DNA from: Halobellus clavatus
GTDB taxonomy: Archaea > Halobacteriota > Halobacteria > Halobacteriales > Haloferacaceae
Length of the DNA: 64,000 bases
Assembly (NCBI RefSeq): GCF_900107195.1
Contig: NZ_FNPB01000009.1
Location: 62,001-126,000 of the forward strand
Direction of reading: 5' to 3'
Below are positions 37,144-46,638 of the stretch, piece by piece; the stretch's first letter is position 1; each line of letters opens with the position of its first letter. The notes beneath the pieces are model-generated. The model was not told the DNA's origin. It ran no database searches and worked only from the letters and a program-made list of their open reading frames with translations. A program made the position numbers and the translations under genes.

Positions 37144-37623
37144 TCAGTAATCGTGAATCGGGTCGTCGTCGGGGGTCACAGACTTGATGTACCCGAGCTT
37201 GTCGTAGGCGATCCACTCTTCGACGTACTTCCACTCGCCGTCGACCTTCTGGATCAGGCAGTTGGCGATCCCGAGGTTGTCTTCCATCGTCTTCCCCGTC
37301 GGCGGCCCGTACTCCGTCGGGCCGGTGTTCTCCGCGGTGATCGTCCTGACCATCGACGTATAGTAGCCGTCTTCGGGGTTTCCTTCCCAGATGATCTTCT
37401 CGATATTCATCTCGGTTTCGGGGAAGGCGTTCAGCCGTTCGAGGGTATCCTCGACGAGCGCTTCGGAGCCAACGATGTCACCGCCGGCGCCGTGAACGAC
37501 AACGTCGTCGGCATAGTAATCGTAGATTTTCCCGACGAGCTTCTCGTCCCAGATTTCCCGCGTGCTCTGTCGGATCATCCGCTCAACGTCGAGTTCGTCG
37601 GCCGTCCGCCAGTCTTCGGTCAT
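37144..37623 (-). CDS. NTF2-like/SnoaL-type protein
   Basis: This 159-aa single-domain cone-fold protein has the opening ERMIRQSTREIWDEKLVGKIYDYYADDVVVHGAGGDIVG, typical of the SnoaL/NTF2-like family of small-molecule isomerases, cyclases and dehydratases. Start at 37623. It is related in fold to the four double-domain paralogues that follow upstream on the same strand, but has only one domain. Substrate unknown. Confidence 0.85.
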   Translation of the reverse strand: MTEDWRTADELDVERMIRQSTREIWDEKLVGKIYDYYADDVVVHGAGGDIVGSEALVEDTLERLNAFPETEMNIEKIIWEGNPEDGYYTSMVRTITAENTGPTEYGPPTGKTMEDNLGIANCLIQKVDGEWKYVEEWIAYDKLGYIKSVTPDDDPIHDY

Positions 37624-37828
37624 CGTCGCTCTCCTCGTGGGCAAGTCGCTGTCCCAAAGTCGGCACCTGCATCGAACGTCGCCGTCGCGTGTCTGCTTTG
37701 TTGTCGCACTGAATGAACCCTCACCGAGAGGTCTTCATCGTAGATATTAAATATTTCGCTCGGGTCGTCCTCCGGGCCGCAGCGCCCGTCGGGAGTCCGC
37801 CCCACGAATCACCGTCGACCGCCTCCCC

Positions 37829-38818
37829 TCAGAAGTACTGCTGATCGTTACGGAGTCGCTCGAAGATGTCGACGCCCATCTGTTGGAGCAGGTCGATCTT
37901 ATCGATGAAGACCCAGTTCTCGGCGAGTTTATCGCCCTCACGACGCCAGAAGTCCATCACGCGCATACCGACCGGTTCGTCGGTCGCCGGGAGTCCCATC
38001 CACCCATCGCCGAGGTGCGTCGCCTTGACCGACGGCCATCCCGTCGAGGCGCAGTAGTTGCCCTCAGCGAACCGAGCGACGTGATCGCCCCCCTCGCGGT
38101 CGGGGAAGGCTTCGAGGAAGGGTGCCTGGTGGTACTCCTGGAAGCCGTCGATTCCGCGGGTCGTTCCGGTACCCGCCGGTCCGTACCACATAAAGTCCTC
38201 ATGCCAGAACTTCTCGAGGCCCATCCCGTCGAGACCCTCCTCCTCGTAATCGTGGAGGCCGTCGATCATCCCCTCGACCACCTGGAGCGTTTTTTCGGAC
38301 GCCTCGTCATCTTGTTCGTCGAGGAGGACACCGTCCTGTGTCGTCGGCCCAGGGATGACGACCTCGGGGGCGAGCGCGGGCACGAACTGATAGCCCGCCT
38401 GCCGCATCACGTCAAGGATATCGACGAGCAAGCGGGTCTCGGCGATCTTGCCGTCCACGACGCGGTGGAACTCGCCGTACCGGAGCCACGTCGCGTGTCC
38501 GGTCGCGGGAATGTCTAGCCAGTCGTTCTCGAACGTTCCGACGAGATTTCCGGTCGCACAGACCCACTTGCCGCCCTCGAATTCGCCGGCGAACAGGATG
38601 TAGTCGTTCTTTTCGAGGTCCGGGAACGATTCGAGGAGCGGTCCCCAGTACGCGTCGGCGATCGCGTCGGGGCCTTCTACCGCGTTGATCGGTTCCGGGC
38701 CGTGCCACTCGGCGTCGGCGTGGTAGTAGTCGGGGAGGAGGTCATCGACGTTCTCCGCGCTCGCGTCGTGTATCTCCTGGGAAAACTCGTGGACTAACCG
38801 CTTGCGCTCTGTGGTCAT
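37829..38818 (-). CDS. Double-SnoaL-domain protein, paralogue 1
   Basis: This 329-aa protein is made of two SnoaL-like cone domains. The first (about 15-140) has YYHADAEWHGPEPINAVEGP and NDYILFAGEFEGGKWVCATG. The second (about 185-315) has FWHEDFMWYGPAGTGTTRGI and DGFQEYHQAPFLEAFPDREG. SnoaL proteins use His/Asp acid-base chemistry for cyclisation or hydration; WHGP and WYGP with conserved His/Asp pockets are kept. An AT-rich promoter (about 38849-38860, minus strand) precedes the start at 38818, so it is transcribed on its own. It ends QQYF-TGA. First of four tandem copies. Confidence 0.85.
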   Translation of the reverse strand: MTTERKRLVHEFSQEIHDASAENVDDLLPDYYHADAEWHGPEPINAVEGPDAIADAYWGPLLESFPDLEKNDYILFAGEFEGGKWVCATGNLVGTFENDWLDIPATGHATWLRYGEFHRVVDGKIAETRLLVDILDVMRQAGYQFVPALAPEVVIPGPTTQDGVLLDEQDDEASEKTLQVVEGMIDGLHDYEEEGLDGMGLEKFWHEDFMWYGPAGTGTTRGIDGFQEYHQAPFLEAFPDREGGDHVARFAEGNYCASTGWPSVKATHLGDGWMGLPATDEPVGMRVMDFWRREGDKLAENWVFIDKIDLLQQMGVDIFERLRNDQQYF

Positions 38819-39031
38819 ATAGCTCACGTAAGTTGGTACAGAACACGGTAAAATAAGTATCGATCCGGAGTCGGTCTGGGAGCATCGCGAAGGCGGTCAG
38901 GGAGAAGACGGGTCGTACTCGTGGCGTCTCGTGCACGGCGGCTTACCCGGAATGAAGGCGATTCGAGCCGAGTTGTAGTGGTAGCTAGGCGTTCGCTTCG
39001 GGACCCCACGACAGGTCCCGGTTCGGACCCG

Positions 39032-40042
39032 TCACGGGGTTCCTGTCCACCGAATCGATTCCGGGTTGTTCCGGAGCCGTTCGAAGACATCGACACCGAA
39101 CTGCTCGAGGAGACCGATCATATCGATGAACACCCAGTTCTCCGCCAGTCGGTCGCCCTCCCGCCGCCAGAAATCGATGACGCGGAAGGTTACTGTCTCA
39201 CCGGTGCTCGGGAGGCCGAATAAGCCGTCCCCGCGATGCGTGGCTTCACCGCTCGGCCACGCCGTCCACGCACAGTAGTCGCCTTCGGCAACACGGATAG
39301 TGTTCCCCCCGGTTCCGCGGTCGGGGAAGGCTTCGAGCCACGGCCCTTGGTGGAACTCCTGAAACCCGTCGACGCCACGGGTGGTACCGATTCCTGCCGG
39401 GCCGTACCACATAAAGTCCTCACGCCAGTACGCGTCCATATCCATAACATCCAGATTCTCCCCATCGTACGAACCGAGCCCCTCGAAGATCATATCCTCA
39501 ACAAGCTGGAGGGTCTGTTCGGAATCTGACTCGTCCTGCTCGTCAAATAGGAGTCCGTCCTGTGTTGCTGGGCCTGGTCGGACGACTTCGGGCGCAAGTG
39601 CCGGGATGAATCGGTAACCCGCCTGTCGCATCACATCAAGCACGTCAAACAGCATCCGCGTCTCTGCGATTTTCCCGTCCACTACGCGATAGAGTGCACC
39701 GTACTGGATCCAAGTCGTACGCCCGGTTGCAGGGATGTCGAGCCAGTCGTTCTCGAACGTCCCGACGAGCGTCCCTGCCGCACTGACCCACTGCTCGCCT
39801 TCGAACTCACCCTCGAGGAGGATGTAGTCGTTCTTTTCGAGGTCGGGAAACGCAGTCAAGAGTGGGTCCCAGCATCCCTGGGCTATCGATTCGACACCGT
39901 TCAACTCGTTGAGTGGCTCAGGGCCGTACCACTCCGCGTCATCGTGGTAGAACTTCTCGAGGAGGTCATCGACACTCTCTGCCGTCACGTCGTGGATGGA
40001 CTGTGAGAACTCGTGGACTACGTGCTTCCGTTCAGCTGCCAT
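39032..40042 (-). CDS. Double-SnoaL-domain protein, paralogue 2
   Basis: This 336-aa protein has the same two-domain layout as the copy at 37829, diverged along its whole length (N-terminal domain YHDDAEWYGPEPLNELNGVE; C-terminal domain YWREDFMWYGPAGIGTTRGV). The region around the second-domain His reads DFMWYGPAG as in the others, so it is probably active. A TATA-like AGTTATTTTTG lies about 35-45 bp upstream of the start. The C-terminal tail (NPESIRWTGTP) differs from its sisters. Confidence 0.85.
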   Translation of the reverse strand: MAAERKHVVHEFSQSIHDVTAESVDDLLEKFYHDDAEWYGPEPLNELNGVESIAQGCWDPLLTAFPDLEKNDYILLEGEFEGEQWVSAAGTLVGTFENDWLDIPATGRTTWIQYGALYRVVDGKIAETRMLFDVLDVMRQAGYRFIPALAPEVVRPGPATQDGLLFDEQDESDSEQTLQLVEDMIFEGLGSYDGENLDVMDMDAYWREDFMWYGPAGIGTTRGVDGFQEFHQGPWLEAFPDRGTGGNTIRVAEGDYCAWTAWPSGEATHRGDGLFGLPSTGETVTFRVIDFWRREGDRLAENWVFIDMIGLLEQFGVDVFERLRNNPESIRWTGTP

Positions 40043-40127
40043 ATTTCAGTCTCGACTAAGACAATCGCTCACACGCAAAAATAACTACCGCACGGGGTGG
40101 TGCGTCCGAGCGCGTGCTTTCGCCGAG

Positions 40128-41147
40128 TTATGGCGCGGGGGACCGCCGAACAGACCGCGGATTCTCGCGGAGGCGTTCAAACACGTCGACACCGAGCTGG
40201 TTGAGTAGGTCGATCATATCGATGAACACCCAGTTTTCTGCGAGGAGATCACCCTCTCGCCGCCACACGTCGATGACGCGCATATCTGTCGAATTCCCAG
40301 TCGCTGGCAATCCCAGCCAGCCGTCGCCGAGGTGGGTCCCCACGACGGCGGGCCATCCGGTCGAGGCACAGAAGTTCCCCTCGGCGATACGCGAGTCGTG
40401 ATGCCCAACCTCTCGGTCGGGGAATGCCCGCAGAAACGGGTTTTGATGGAACTCTTGGAACCCGTCGATCCCGCGGGTACTGCCGATTCCCGCGGGGCCG
40501 TACCACATAAAGTCCTCGTGCCAGTACCGTTCCATCCCCATATTCTCGAGGCCCTCTTCCTCGTAGGAATTCAGCCCGTCGAACAGCATTCCCTCTACCA
40601 GTTCCATCGTCTGCTGGGTATCTTCCTCGTCCTGTTCGTCGAGAAGAATCCCGTCTTGGGTCGTCGGTCCCGGTATGACTACTTCGGGGGCGAGAGACGG
40701 AACGAACTGATAGCCGGCCTGTCGAAGCACGTCCAGCACGTCGACGATAGTTCGAGTCTCGGCGATTTTCCCGTCCTCAAACCGGTGGAAATCGCCGTAG
40801 CGGATCCACGTGGCGTGGCCCGTCGCGGGGATGTCGAGCCAGTCGTTCTCGAACGTCCCGACGAGATTGCCGGTCGCACAGACCCATTCGTCGCCCTCGA
40901 ACTCGCCAGCGAACAGGATGTAGTCGTTCTTTTCGAGATCCGGGAACGCCTTCAGGAGGGGCTCCCAGAACTCGGACACCAATTCGCTCCTGCCCGCGAG
41001 CGTGTCGACCGGTGCCGGACCGTGCCACTGGACGTCCTCGTGGACGTACTCCGCGATCAGGTTGTCGACGTTTTCGTGAGTCGTTTCGTGAACGGTATGG
41101 GCGAACTCGTGTGCTGTCTGCTTGTTTTTCACTCTGGTTGTAGGCAT
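40128..41147 (-). CDS. Double-SnoaL-domain protein, paralogue 3
   Basis: This 339-aa protein has domain 1 with YVHEDVQWHGPAPVDTLAGR and domain 2 with YWHEDFMWYGPAGIGSTRGI, closest in its second half to the decayed paralogue at 41212. The start at 41147 (MPTTRVKNKQT) is chosen over one 9 bp upstream. It is separated by about 85 bp from paralogue 2 and 64 bp from the pseudogene, indicating tandem duplication with retained spacers. Confidence 0.85.
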   Translation of the reverse strand: MPTTRVKNKQTAHEFAHTVHETTHENVDNLIAEYVHEDVQWHGPAPVDTLAGRSELVSEFWEPLLKAFPDLEKNDYILFAGEFEGDEWVCATGNLVGTFENDWLDIPATGHATWIRYGDFHRFEDGKIAETRTIVDVLDVLRQAGYQFVPSLAPEVVIPGPTTQDGILLDEQDEEDTQQTMELVEGMLFDGLNSYEEEGLENMGMERYWHEDFMWYGPAGIGSTRGIDGFQEFHQNPFLRAFPDREVGHHDSRIAEGNFCASTGWPAVVGTHLGDGWLGLPATGNSTDMRVIDVWRREGDLLAENWVFIDMIDLLNQLGVDVFERLRENPRSVRRSPAP

Positions 41148-41211
41148 TGCTATCACCGATTAGATAAGCTTCGTTCCGAGTCGGACAAAATACTATCGGT
41201 GACGCCGGCGC

Positions 41212-42212
41212 TCGGAAGTACTGTTTCTCATTCCGAACGCGCTCGAGGACGTCGACGCCGAGTTGATCCAGAAGGTGAATCATATCGATGAACACCCAGT
41301 TCTCCGCCAGCAGGTCGCTCTCACGACGCCAGAAATCCATCACGCGCATTTCGACCGATTCGTCAGTTGCGGGCAGTCCCAACCAACCGTCGCCGAGGTG
41401 TGTCGCCTCAAGACTCGGCCACCCGGTCCACGCACAGTAGGTTCCCTCGGCCATTCGGATGTCGTCGCTGTCGGCTTCTCTGTCGGGGAAGGCTTCGAGG
41501 AACGGCTCCTGATGATACGCCTGGAACCCGTCGATCCCGCGGGTCGAGCCGATGCCGGCGGGGCCGTACCACATAAAATCCTCGTGCCAGTACTCGTCCA
41601 TCCCCATATTCTCGAGGCCCTCTTCCTCGTAGGATTCCAGCCCCTCGAAGATCATTCCCTCGACCAGTTCCAGCGTCTGCTCGGTTTCGGCGGCGTCCGC
41701 ACCGTCGAGGAGGACGCCGTCCTGCGTCGTCGCCCCGGGGATGACGACCTCTGGAGCGAGCGCGGGCACGAACTGATAGCCGGCCTGCCGCAGTACGTCC
41801 AGCACGTCGACGAACAGACGCGTCTCGGCGATCTTGCCGTCCTCGAACCGATGGAACGTGCCGTGCCTGAGCCACGTCGCGTGCCCGGTCGCGGGGACGT
41901 CGAGCCAGTCGTTCTCGAACGTCCCGACGAAGTTGCCGGCGGCACACACCCACGTACTGTCCCGAAACTCTCCGCCGAAGAGGATGTAATCGTTCTGTTC
42001 GAGGTCCGGGAACGATTCGAGGAGCGGCCCCCAATAGCCGCGACTGATCTCGTCGCGGCCGGTGAGCCGTCCGATCGGCGCGGGACCGTGCCACTCCGCG
42101 TCCGGATGGTAATATTCCTCCAATACGTCTCCGATCTGGTCGGCCCCGGTTCCCGGATCGTCCCAGAGAACTCGTGGACTCGGTCCTTGCACTGGCTGTA
42201 ATCGGAGCTCAT
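41212..42212 (-). pseudogene. Double-SnoaL-domain protein, paralogue 4 (frameshifted, stop lost)
   Basis: Two defects are seen. Near the start, MSSDYSQCKDRVHEFSGTIREPG is in one frame while the continuation GTGADQIGDVLEEYYHPDAE is in another, so a small indel lies at about 42140-42160. At the end, the position of the family stop (TGA after the aligned QYF) is CGA (41212-41214 on the plus strand read TCG), so translation would run on into DNA antisense or out of frame to the next copy. The body between is well conserved, including DFMWYGPAGIGSTRGIDGFQ, so decay is recent. Confidence 0.75.
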
Positions 42213-42371
42213 CGTTGACTACCGTTTACCGCTGCATCCCACCGCAACAAAAACAATTCTGAGACCGAGGTGGAACACGACGGGAGTCGGACGGACCGTC
42301 GGTGCGCAACCCGGTGGAACGGCCGGTCAAGTGACGATAGCTATTTGTATCTCGGTGGAATCTCTCCTCGT

Positions 42372-43166
42372 ATGCCCGAGAGTGCTCCAGTGGTTAGAAC
42401 GCTCGATATCGCCGATACCGTCTACGACATCACCTGGCAGACCGCCGAGGAAGGCCCCGACATCACCCAGGGCGAACGCCACCGCTCGTACTTTTTCGAC
42501 CTCCCAGGCGATGTCCCCACGCTGGTCGACACCTGTTTTCAGAACCGCGCCGAATACCTCTTCGAGGCGATCGAACAGATCGGCGTCGAACCCGAACGGC
42601 TCATCATCACGCACCGACACCTCGACCACGTCGGGGCGTTCGACGAGGTAGTCGAACGGTACGATCTGGAAACGTGGGTGCCCGAGGAGGACAACGTCGC
42701 CGAGATCGACGACTACGGCATCGACATCGAGACTGAACCGGATCACCTCTTCGGCGATAGAGAGCAGATCGGCCGGTTCGAGACCGTCCACGTCCCCGGG
42801 CACTCGCCGGGGAACTCCGTGCTCATCGACGAGGAGGCGGGGATCGCCCACTGCGCTGACACCGTCTCTGGTTCGGATCGGCGCGGTCTCCCGGCGGGCT
42901 ACCTCCTCCATCCGCCACAGGCGACGCACACGAACCAACCGCCGGAAGCGGCCGTCGAAGCCGAGAAGAACCTCGACAAACTGCTGGACTACGAGTTCGA
43001 CGTCGCGCTCCTCAATCACGGAACCCCGGTGTTCGAAGACGCCTCGAAGAAACTCGAACGCTACGTCAACTTCGAGTCGAACTTCAGCGGCGAGGGTCGA
43101 TCGATCCACGCGAACGATCGAAAGACCATCGACGCGGACGAACTGTACAGCCGTCTCGACGAGTAG
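42372..43166 (+). CDS. Metallo-beta-lactamase-fold hydrolase
   Basis: This 264-aa protein carries the binuclear metal motif THRHLDHVGAF (about 80-90), VPGHSPGN, HCADTV and a late LLNHGTP. It belongs to the glyoxalase II/lactonase-like MBL group, which hydrolyses thioesters or lactones. The ATG at 42372 follows a TATA-like CTATTTGTAT. It is convergent to the dehydrogenase that ends 2 bp later (43169). The link to the SnoaL array is by position only. Confidence 0.9.
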   Translation: MPESAPVVRTLDIADTVYDITWQTAEEGPDITQGERHRSYFFDLPGDVPTLVDTCFQNRAEYLFEAIEQIGVEPERLIITHRHLDHVGAFDEVVERYDLETWVPEEDNVAEIDDYGIDIETEPDHLFGDREQIGRFETVHVPGHSPGNSVLIDEEAGIAHCADTVSGSDRRGLPAGYLLHPPQATHTNQPPEAAVEAEKNLDKLLDYEFDVALLNHGTPVFEDASKKLERYVNFESNFSGEGRSIHANDRKTIDADELYSRLDE

Positions 43167-43168
43167 CG

Positions 43169-44068
43169 TTACTCTTCGCCGACCCGGTCTTCCAGTTCCT
43201 GCTCGAACATCTTCACGACCGCACCCACGTCTTCCTCGCCGAACCCCTCGTCGCTGGCTCGCGTGTACAGGCGGTGGACCAGGCTTCCCATCACCATCGG
43301 GAAGTCCTCCGAGTCCGCCATATCGACCGCGAGACCGACGTCCTTCCGCGCGAAGTCGACGCTGAACCCCGCCTCGAAGTCCCGTTCGAGCACGCGCGGC
43401 ATCCGGCTCTCGAAGGCGACCGAAGTCGCGCTCGCGTTCCCGAGGATGTCCCAGAGGCGCTCGCTGTCGATGCCGTACCGGGCGCCGAGCGCGACGGTCT
43501 CCATCGCAAGCAGCAGGTTCCCCATCGACATCGTGTTGTTCAGCAGTTTCATCGCGTGTCCGGCCCCCGAAGCACCGGCGTAGTGGAGTTCCGCACAGAG
43601 GGCCTGCAGCACGTCCTGTGCGTGCTCGGATTCGAAGACGGCCTCCTTGCCACCGACGAGGCCGGTGAGGGTCCCGTCGCGCGAGTTTTCCGGCCCGCCC
43701 GTGATCGGCGCGTCGAGAATCTCCGCGGGCGTCTCCTCGATCGCGTCGGCGACGACCTCGGTCGTCGGCGGTGCGATCGTGCTCATCTCCAGGAACGTAG
43801 TCTCGACGGACTCGTGCGCCAGTCCTCCCTCTCCGGTGTAGACGTCTTTCACGATGTCCGAGTTCGGCAGACTCGTGATCGTGACGTCACTCTGGCGGGC
43901 GACGTCGCGGCCGCTGTCGGCGACGATCCCGCCGTAGTCCGCGAACGCTTCGCGAGCCTCCGGCTGGAGGTCGTGTCCGTACACCTCGAAGCCCTCGTCG
44001 AGGAGGTGCTTCGCCATATTGCCGCCCATCTTGCCGAGTCCAACGACTCCGGAGGTGGTCTCAACCAT
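43169..44068 (-). CDS. 3-hydroxyisobutyrate dehydrogenase-like (beta-HAD) oxidoreductase
   Basis: This 299-aa protein has an N-terminal NAD(P) motif VVGLGKMGGNMAKHLL (about 8-23), the beta-HAD substrate motif DAPITGGPENSRDGTLTGLVGG and the catalytic Lys in GHAMKLLNN (about 172). Such enzymes oxidise 2- or 3-hydroxyacids such as tartronate semialdehyde, 3-hydroxyisobutyrate or sulfolactaldehyde-type compounds. It is followed by an aldehyde dehydrogenase on the same strand, whose gene begins upstream at 45593 (gap 76 bp). Own TATA-like ACATATAATAACG upstream. Confidence 0.92.
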   Translation of the reverse strand: MVETTSGVVGLGKMGGNMAKHLLDEGFEVYGHDLQPEAREAFADYGGIVADSGRDVARQSDVTITSLPNSDIVKDVYTGEGGLAHESVETTFLEMSTIAPPTTEVVADAIEETPAEILDAPITGGPENSRDGTLTGLVGGKEAVFESEHAQDVLQALCAELHYAGASGAGHAMKLLNNTMSMGNLLLAMETVALGARYGIDSERLWDILGNASATSVAFESRMPRVLERDFEAGFSVDFARKDVGLAVDMADSEDFPMVMGSLVHRLYTRASDEGFGEEDVGAVVKMFEQELEDRVGEE

Positions 44069-44144
44069 ACGGAAAAATCAGACTACCCGTTATTATATGT
44101 ACCGACTAGTCGGGCCGTGGCGTCGAAGTCGTGACAGGGTCAGA

Positions 44145-45593
44145 CTACTGGAAATTGTGGTAGACCGACTTGATCTGGGTGTACTTCAGCGCGCCGTGTT
44201 TCCCGTCTTCGCCGCCCAGCCCGGACTCGTTCCAGCCGATGTGGTGGCCCTGTTGTGCGCCGCCGCTCCCGTTGATGAACGTCTCGCCGAAGTCGAGGTC
44301 CTCCGCGACCTGCATCGCGTCCCGGTAGCTCTCGGTGAAGACGTAGGAGGAGAGCCCGTACCGCGAGTCGTTGGCGTACGCGACGGCCTGATCCACGGAA
44401 TCGACCTCGACGATGGGCGCGACTGGTCCGAAGACCTCCTCGCTGACGACGTCCATCTCCTGGTCGACGTCGCCGAGAACGGTCGGTTCCACCCAGTGCC
44501 CGTCAGAGGTGGGCGGCTCCGCGACCGACTCCCCGCCCGTCAGGACTGTTGCCCCCTGCTCGACCGCGCCTCGGATCGCCGCCTGTGTCTTCTCGAGTTC
44601 TCCCGCGCTCACCTGCGGCCCCATATCGGGGTCGTCTCTCGGATCGCCGATTTCGAGCGCCTCCATCGCCGCGACGAACTGCGCTTCGAACTCCTCGCGG
44701 ACGTCGGCGTGGACGTACACCCGCTCGACGCACGTACAGGCCTGTCCCGCGTTGATCGTCCGCGAGGCGACGATGTTCTCGACCGCGCTCTCGACGTCGG
44801 CGTCGTCGGCGACGATCGCGGGCGCCTTCCCGCCGAGTTCGAGCGAAACCCGGGTGAGGTCGTCGGCGGCGTTGCGCATTATCGCCTTCCCGGTCTCGAC
44901 GTTACCGGTCATCGTCACGTAGTCCACCTCGTCGTCGCTCACGAGACCGGCCCCGACCGCGCCGCCGCCGGTTACGACGTTCAAGACGCCCGGCGGGAGG
45001 TCGACCTCGCGGTCGAGGATGTCGACTAGTTCGAGCGTTGTCAGCGGCGTCAGCTCGCTCGGTTTCAGGACCGTCGTGTTGCCGGTGACGAGGGCCGGCG
45101 CGAACTTCCGGACGAAGACGGATATCGGGAAGTTCCACGGGATGATCCCCGCGACCACTCCGTACGGTTTCCGCACCAGATTGATCGACTGGCGCGGTTC
45201 GCTCCCCGGGACCACGTCGCCCTCGATCCGACGGTCCCACTCCGACATATACCGGGCGATGTCGGCGGCGGCACGGATCTCGTATTCGGCCACCGAGGAC
45301 GTCTTGCCCTGTTCGGTAACGAGGGTCTCGGCCAGCGTTTCGGCGTGGCTCTCGATGACGTCTGCGACCTCACGGAGCAGGTCCCCCCGCTCCTTCGCCG
45401 GGCGCCGTTCCCAGTCGGGTTGCGCGCTGCGGGCGGCCTCCGTCGCGCGCCGGACGTCTTCCTCCGTTCCGGACGGGACCGAATCCACTACCGCTCCCGT
45501 TGTCGGATCGGAGACGGGAATGCTGTCGTCGCTCGTCGGTGCGTGCCACTCGCCGTCGATATAGAGAGGCGTATCGCTGAACTCTGCAGTCAT
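44145..45593 (-). CDS. NAD-dependent aldehyde dehydrogenase (AldA-like)
   Basis: This 482-aa protein has IIPWNFPISVFVRKFAPALVTGNTTVLKP, the Glu in SLELGGKAP (about 251), the catalytic Cys in INAGQACTCVERV (about 284) and EVFGPVAPI. The ending GHHIGWNESGLGGEDGKHGALKYTQIKSVYHNF resembles lactaldehyde/glycolaldehyde dehydrogenase AldA. It oxidises an aldehyde to the acid; the precise substrate is unknown. It lies between the ABC importer and the beta-HAD enzyme. A TATA-like TAATTATTTA lies about 30 bp upstream of the start. Confidence 0.93.
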   Translation of the reverse strand: MTAEFSDTPLYIDGEWHAPTSDDSIPVSDPTTGAVVDSVPSGTEEDVRRATEAARSAQPDWERRPAKERGDLLREVADVIESHAETLAETLVTEQGKTSSVAEYEIRAAADIARYMSEWDRRIEGDVVPGSEPRQSINLVRKPYGVVAGIIPWNFPISVFVRKFAPALVTGNTTVLKPSELTPLTTLELVDILDREVDLPPGVLNVVTGGGAVGAGLVSDDEVDYVTMTGNVETGKAIMRNAADDLTRVSLELGGKAPAIVADDADVESAVENIVASRTINAGQACTCVERVYVHADVREEFEAQFVAAMEALEIGDPRDDPDMGPQVSAGELEKTQAAIRGAVEQGATVLTGGESVAEPPTSDGHWVEPTVLGDVDQEMDVVSEEVFGPVAPIVEVDSVDQAVAYANDSRYGLSSYVFTESYRDAMQVAEDLDFGETFINGSGGAQQGHHIGWNESGLGGEDGKHGALKYTQIKSVYHNFQ

Positions 45594-45762
45594 CTATTGA
45601 GCGGTTGAGCCACAGGAATAAATAATTAGCCTCTGGGCCGGAGCAGTCGGGTCAGAGGGGAGAATTGTGACCCGTATTTTTGCCACTAGCGGCTGGAGGG
45701 CGAGACATCCAGGGCTGAACCCCGGTGCGAAACTGGGAAAACTGAGCGAAACGAATCGCGCC

Positions 45763-46638
45763 TCAGGAACTCACGGCGGCGGCCTTGAATCCAATCAAGC
45801 GGCCGATCAGCAGCACGAGGACCAGCACCAGTAAGATCTGAATCGAGGCGGTGGCCGCTACCAGCGGTGAGGACTCGTACTGCAGGAAGAGGAATATCTC
45901 GACCGGCAGCGTGGTCGAGCTCCCACTCGAGAGGAACAGCGCGACCAGCGAGTCCGTGAACGAGAGGATGAAGGCCAGCAAGAAGCCCGAGACGACTCCG
46001 CTTTTCATCAACGGAAGCGTTATCTTCCGGAACGCCTGGAACTTGGTCGCGCCGAGGTTTCGCGCCCCCTCGACGAGTTCGGTATCGACCGACTCGATCG
46101 CCGTCATCGCTGTAAGGAACGTGTACGGGATCGTGATGACCACGTGGCCCACGACGAGCTTTGCGGACGTCGGAACGAAATCCAGTAAGTTGAAATTGAG
46201 CGTTATCATCAGCGCGAGCGCGATGATCGCCGGTGGAATGATGAGCGGGGAGATGAAGTACATCACGACCTCGTTCTCGAACGGGACGTCACGGCGGACG
46301 ACGACGTACGCGGCGAGGATCCCGAGGATCGTCGAGATCGTGGCGGTGGCGATCGCAATCGGTAGGCTCACGAAAAAGAACGGCTCGAAGAACGGGCTCA
46401 CGAGGAACTCCTGATACCAGCGCAGGGAGATCCCCGACGGGGGGAATGCCTGCGACTGGGTCGGGTTGAGCGAGATGCCGATCACGATTATGATCGGAAG
46501 GACCAGTGTCGATACCGCGAGTCCGAGCAGCCCGTAGTAGAGCGCTCGGCCGGCTACGACCGCCGGAGTCGAGAGCGACCGCGAGTTTCGGCCGGTCAGT
46601 ACGGCCGAAAGCACGCTCATAATGGCCATCAGTCCCAT
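45763..46638 (-). CDS. ABC transporter permease (PotC-like)
   Basis: This 291-aa membrane protein has about six helices and the permease loop ESVDTELVEGARNLGATKFQAFRKITLPLM (EAA-type motif), characteristic of PotC/spermidine-putrescine family permeases. The start at 46638 overlaps the end of the PotB-like gene by 10 bp (ATG inside the last codons), as expected for coupled translation. It is the last gene of a four-gene importer operon. Substrate not known; polyamine, ferric or sulfonate families share this fold. Confidence 0.92.
   Translation of the reverse strand: MGLMAIMSVLSAVLTGRNSRSLSTPAVVAGRALYYGLLGLAVSTLVLPIIIVIGISLNPTQSQAFPPSGISLRWYQEFLVSPFFEPFFFVSLPIAIATATISTILGILAAYVVVRRDVPFENEVVMYFISPLIIPPAIIALALMITLNFNLLDFVPTSAKLVVGHVVITIPYTFLTAMTAIESVDTELVEGARNLGATKFQAFRKITLPLMKSGVVSGFLLAFILSFTDSLVALFLSSGSSTTLPVEIFLFLQYESSPLVAATASIQILLVLVLVLLIGRLIGFKAAAVSS

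Noticed and set aside
40777-42192. 471-codon minus-strand frame
   Set aside because: Is the frameshifted, stop-less fourth SnoaL paralogue running on out of frame into the third; treated as a pseudogene at 41212-42212 instead.
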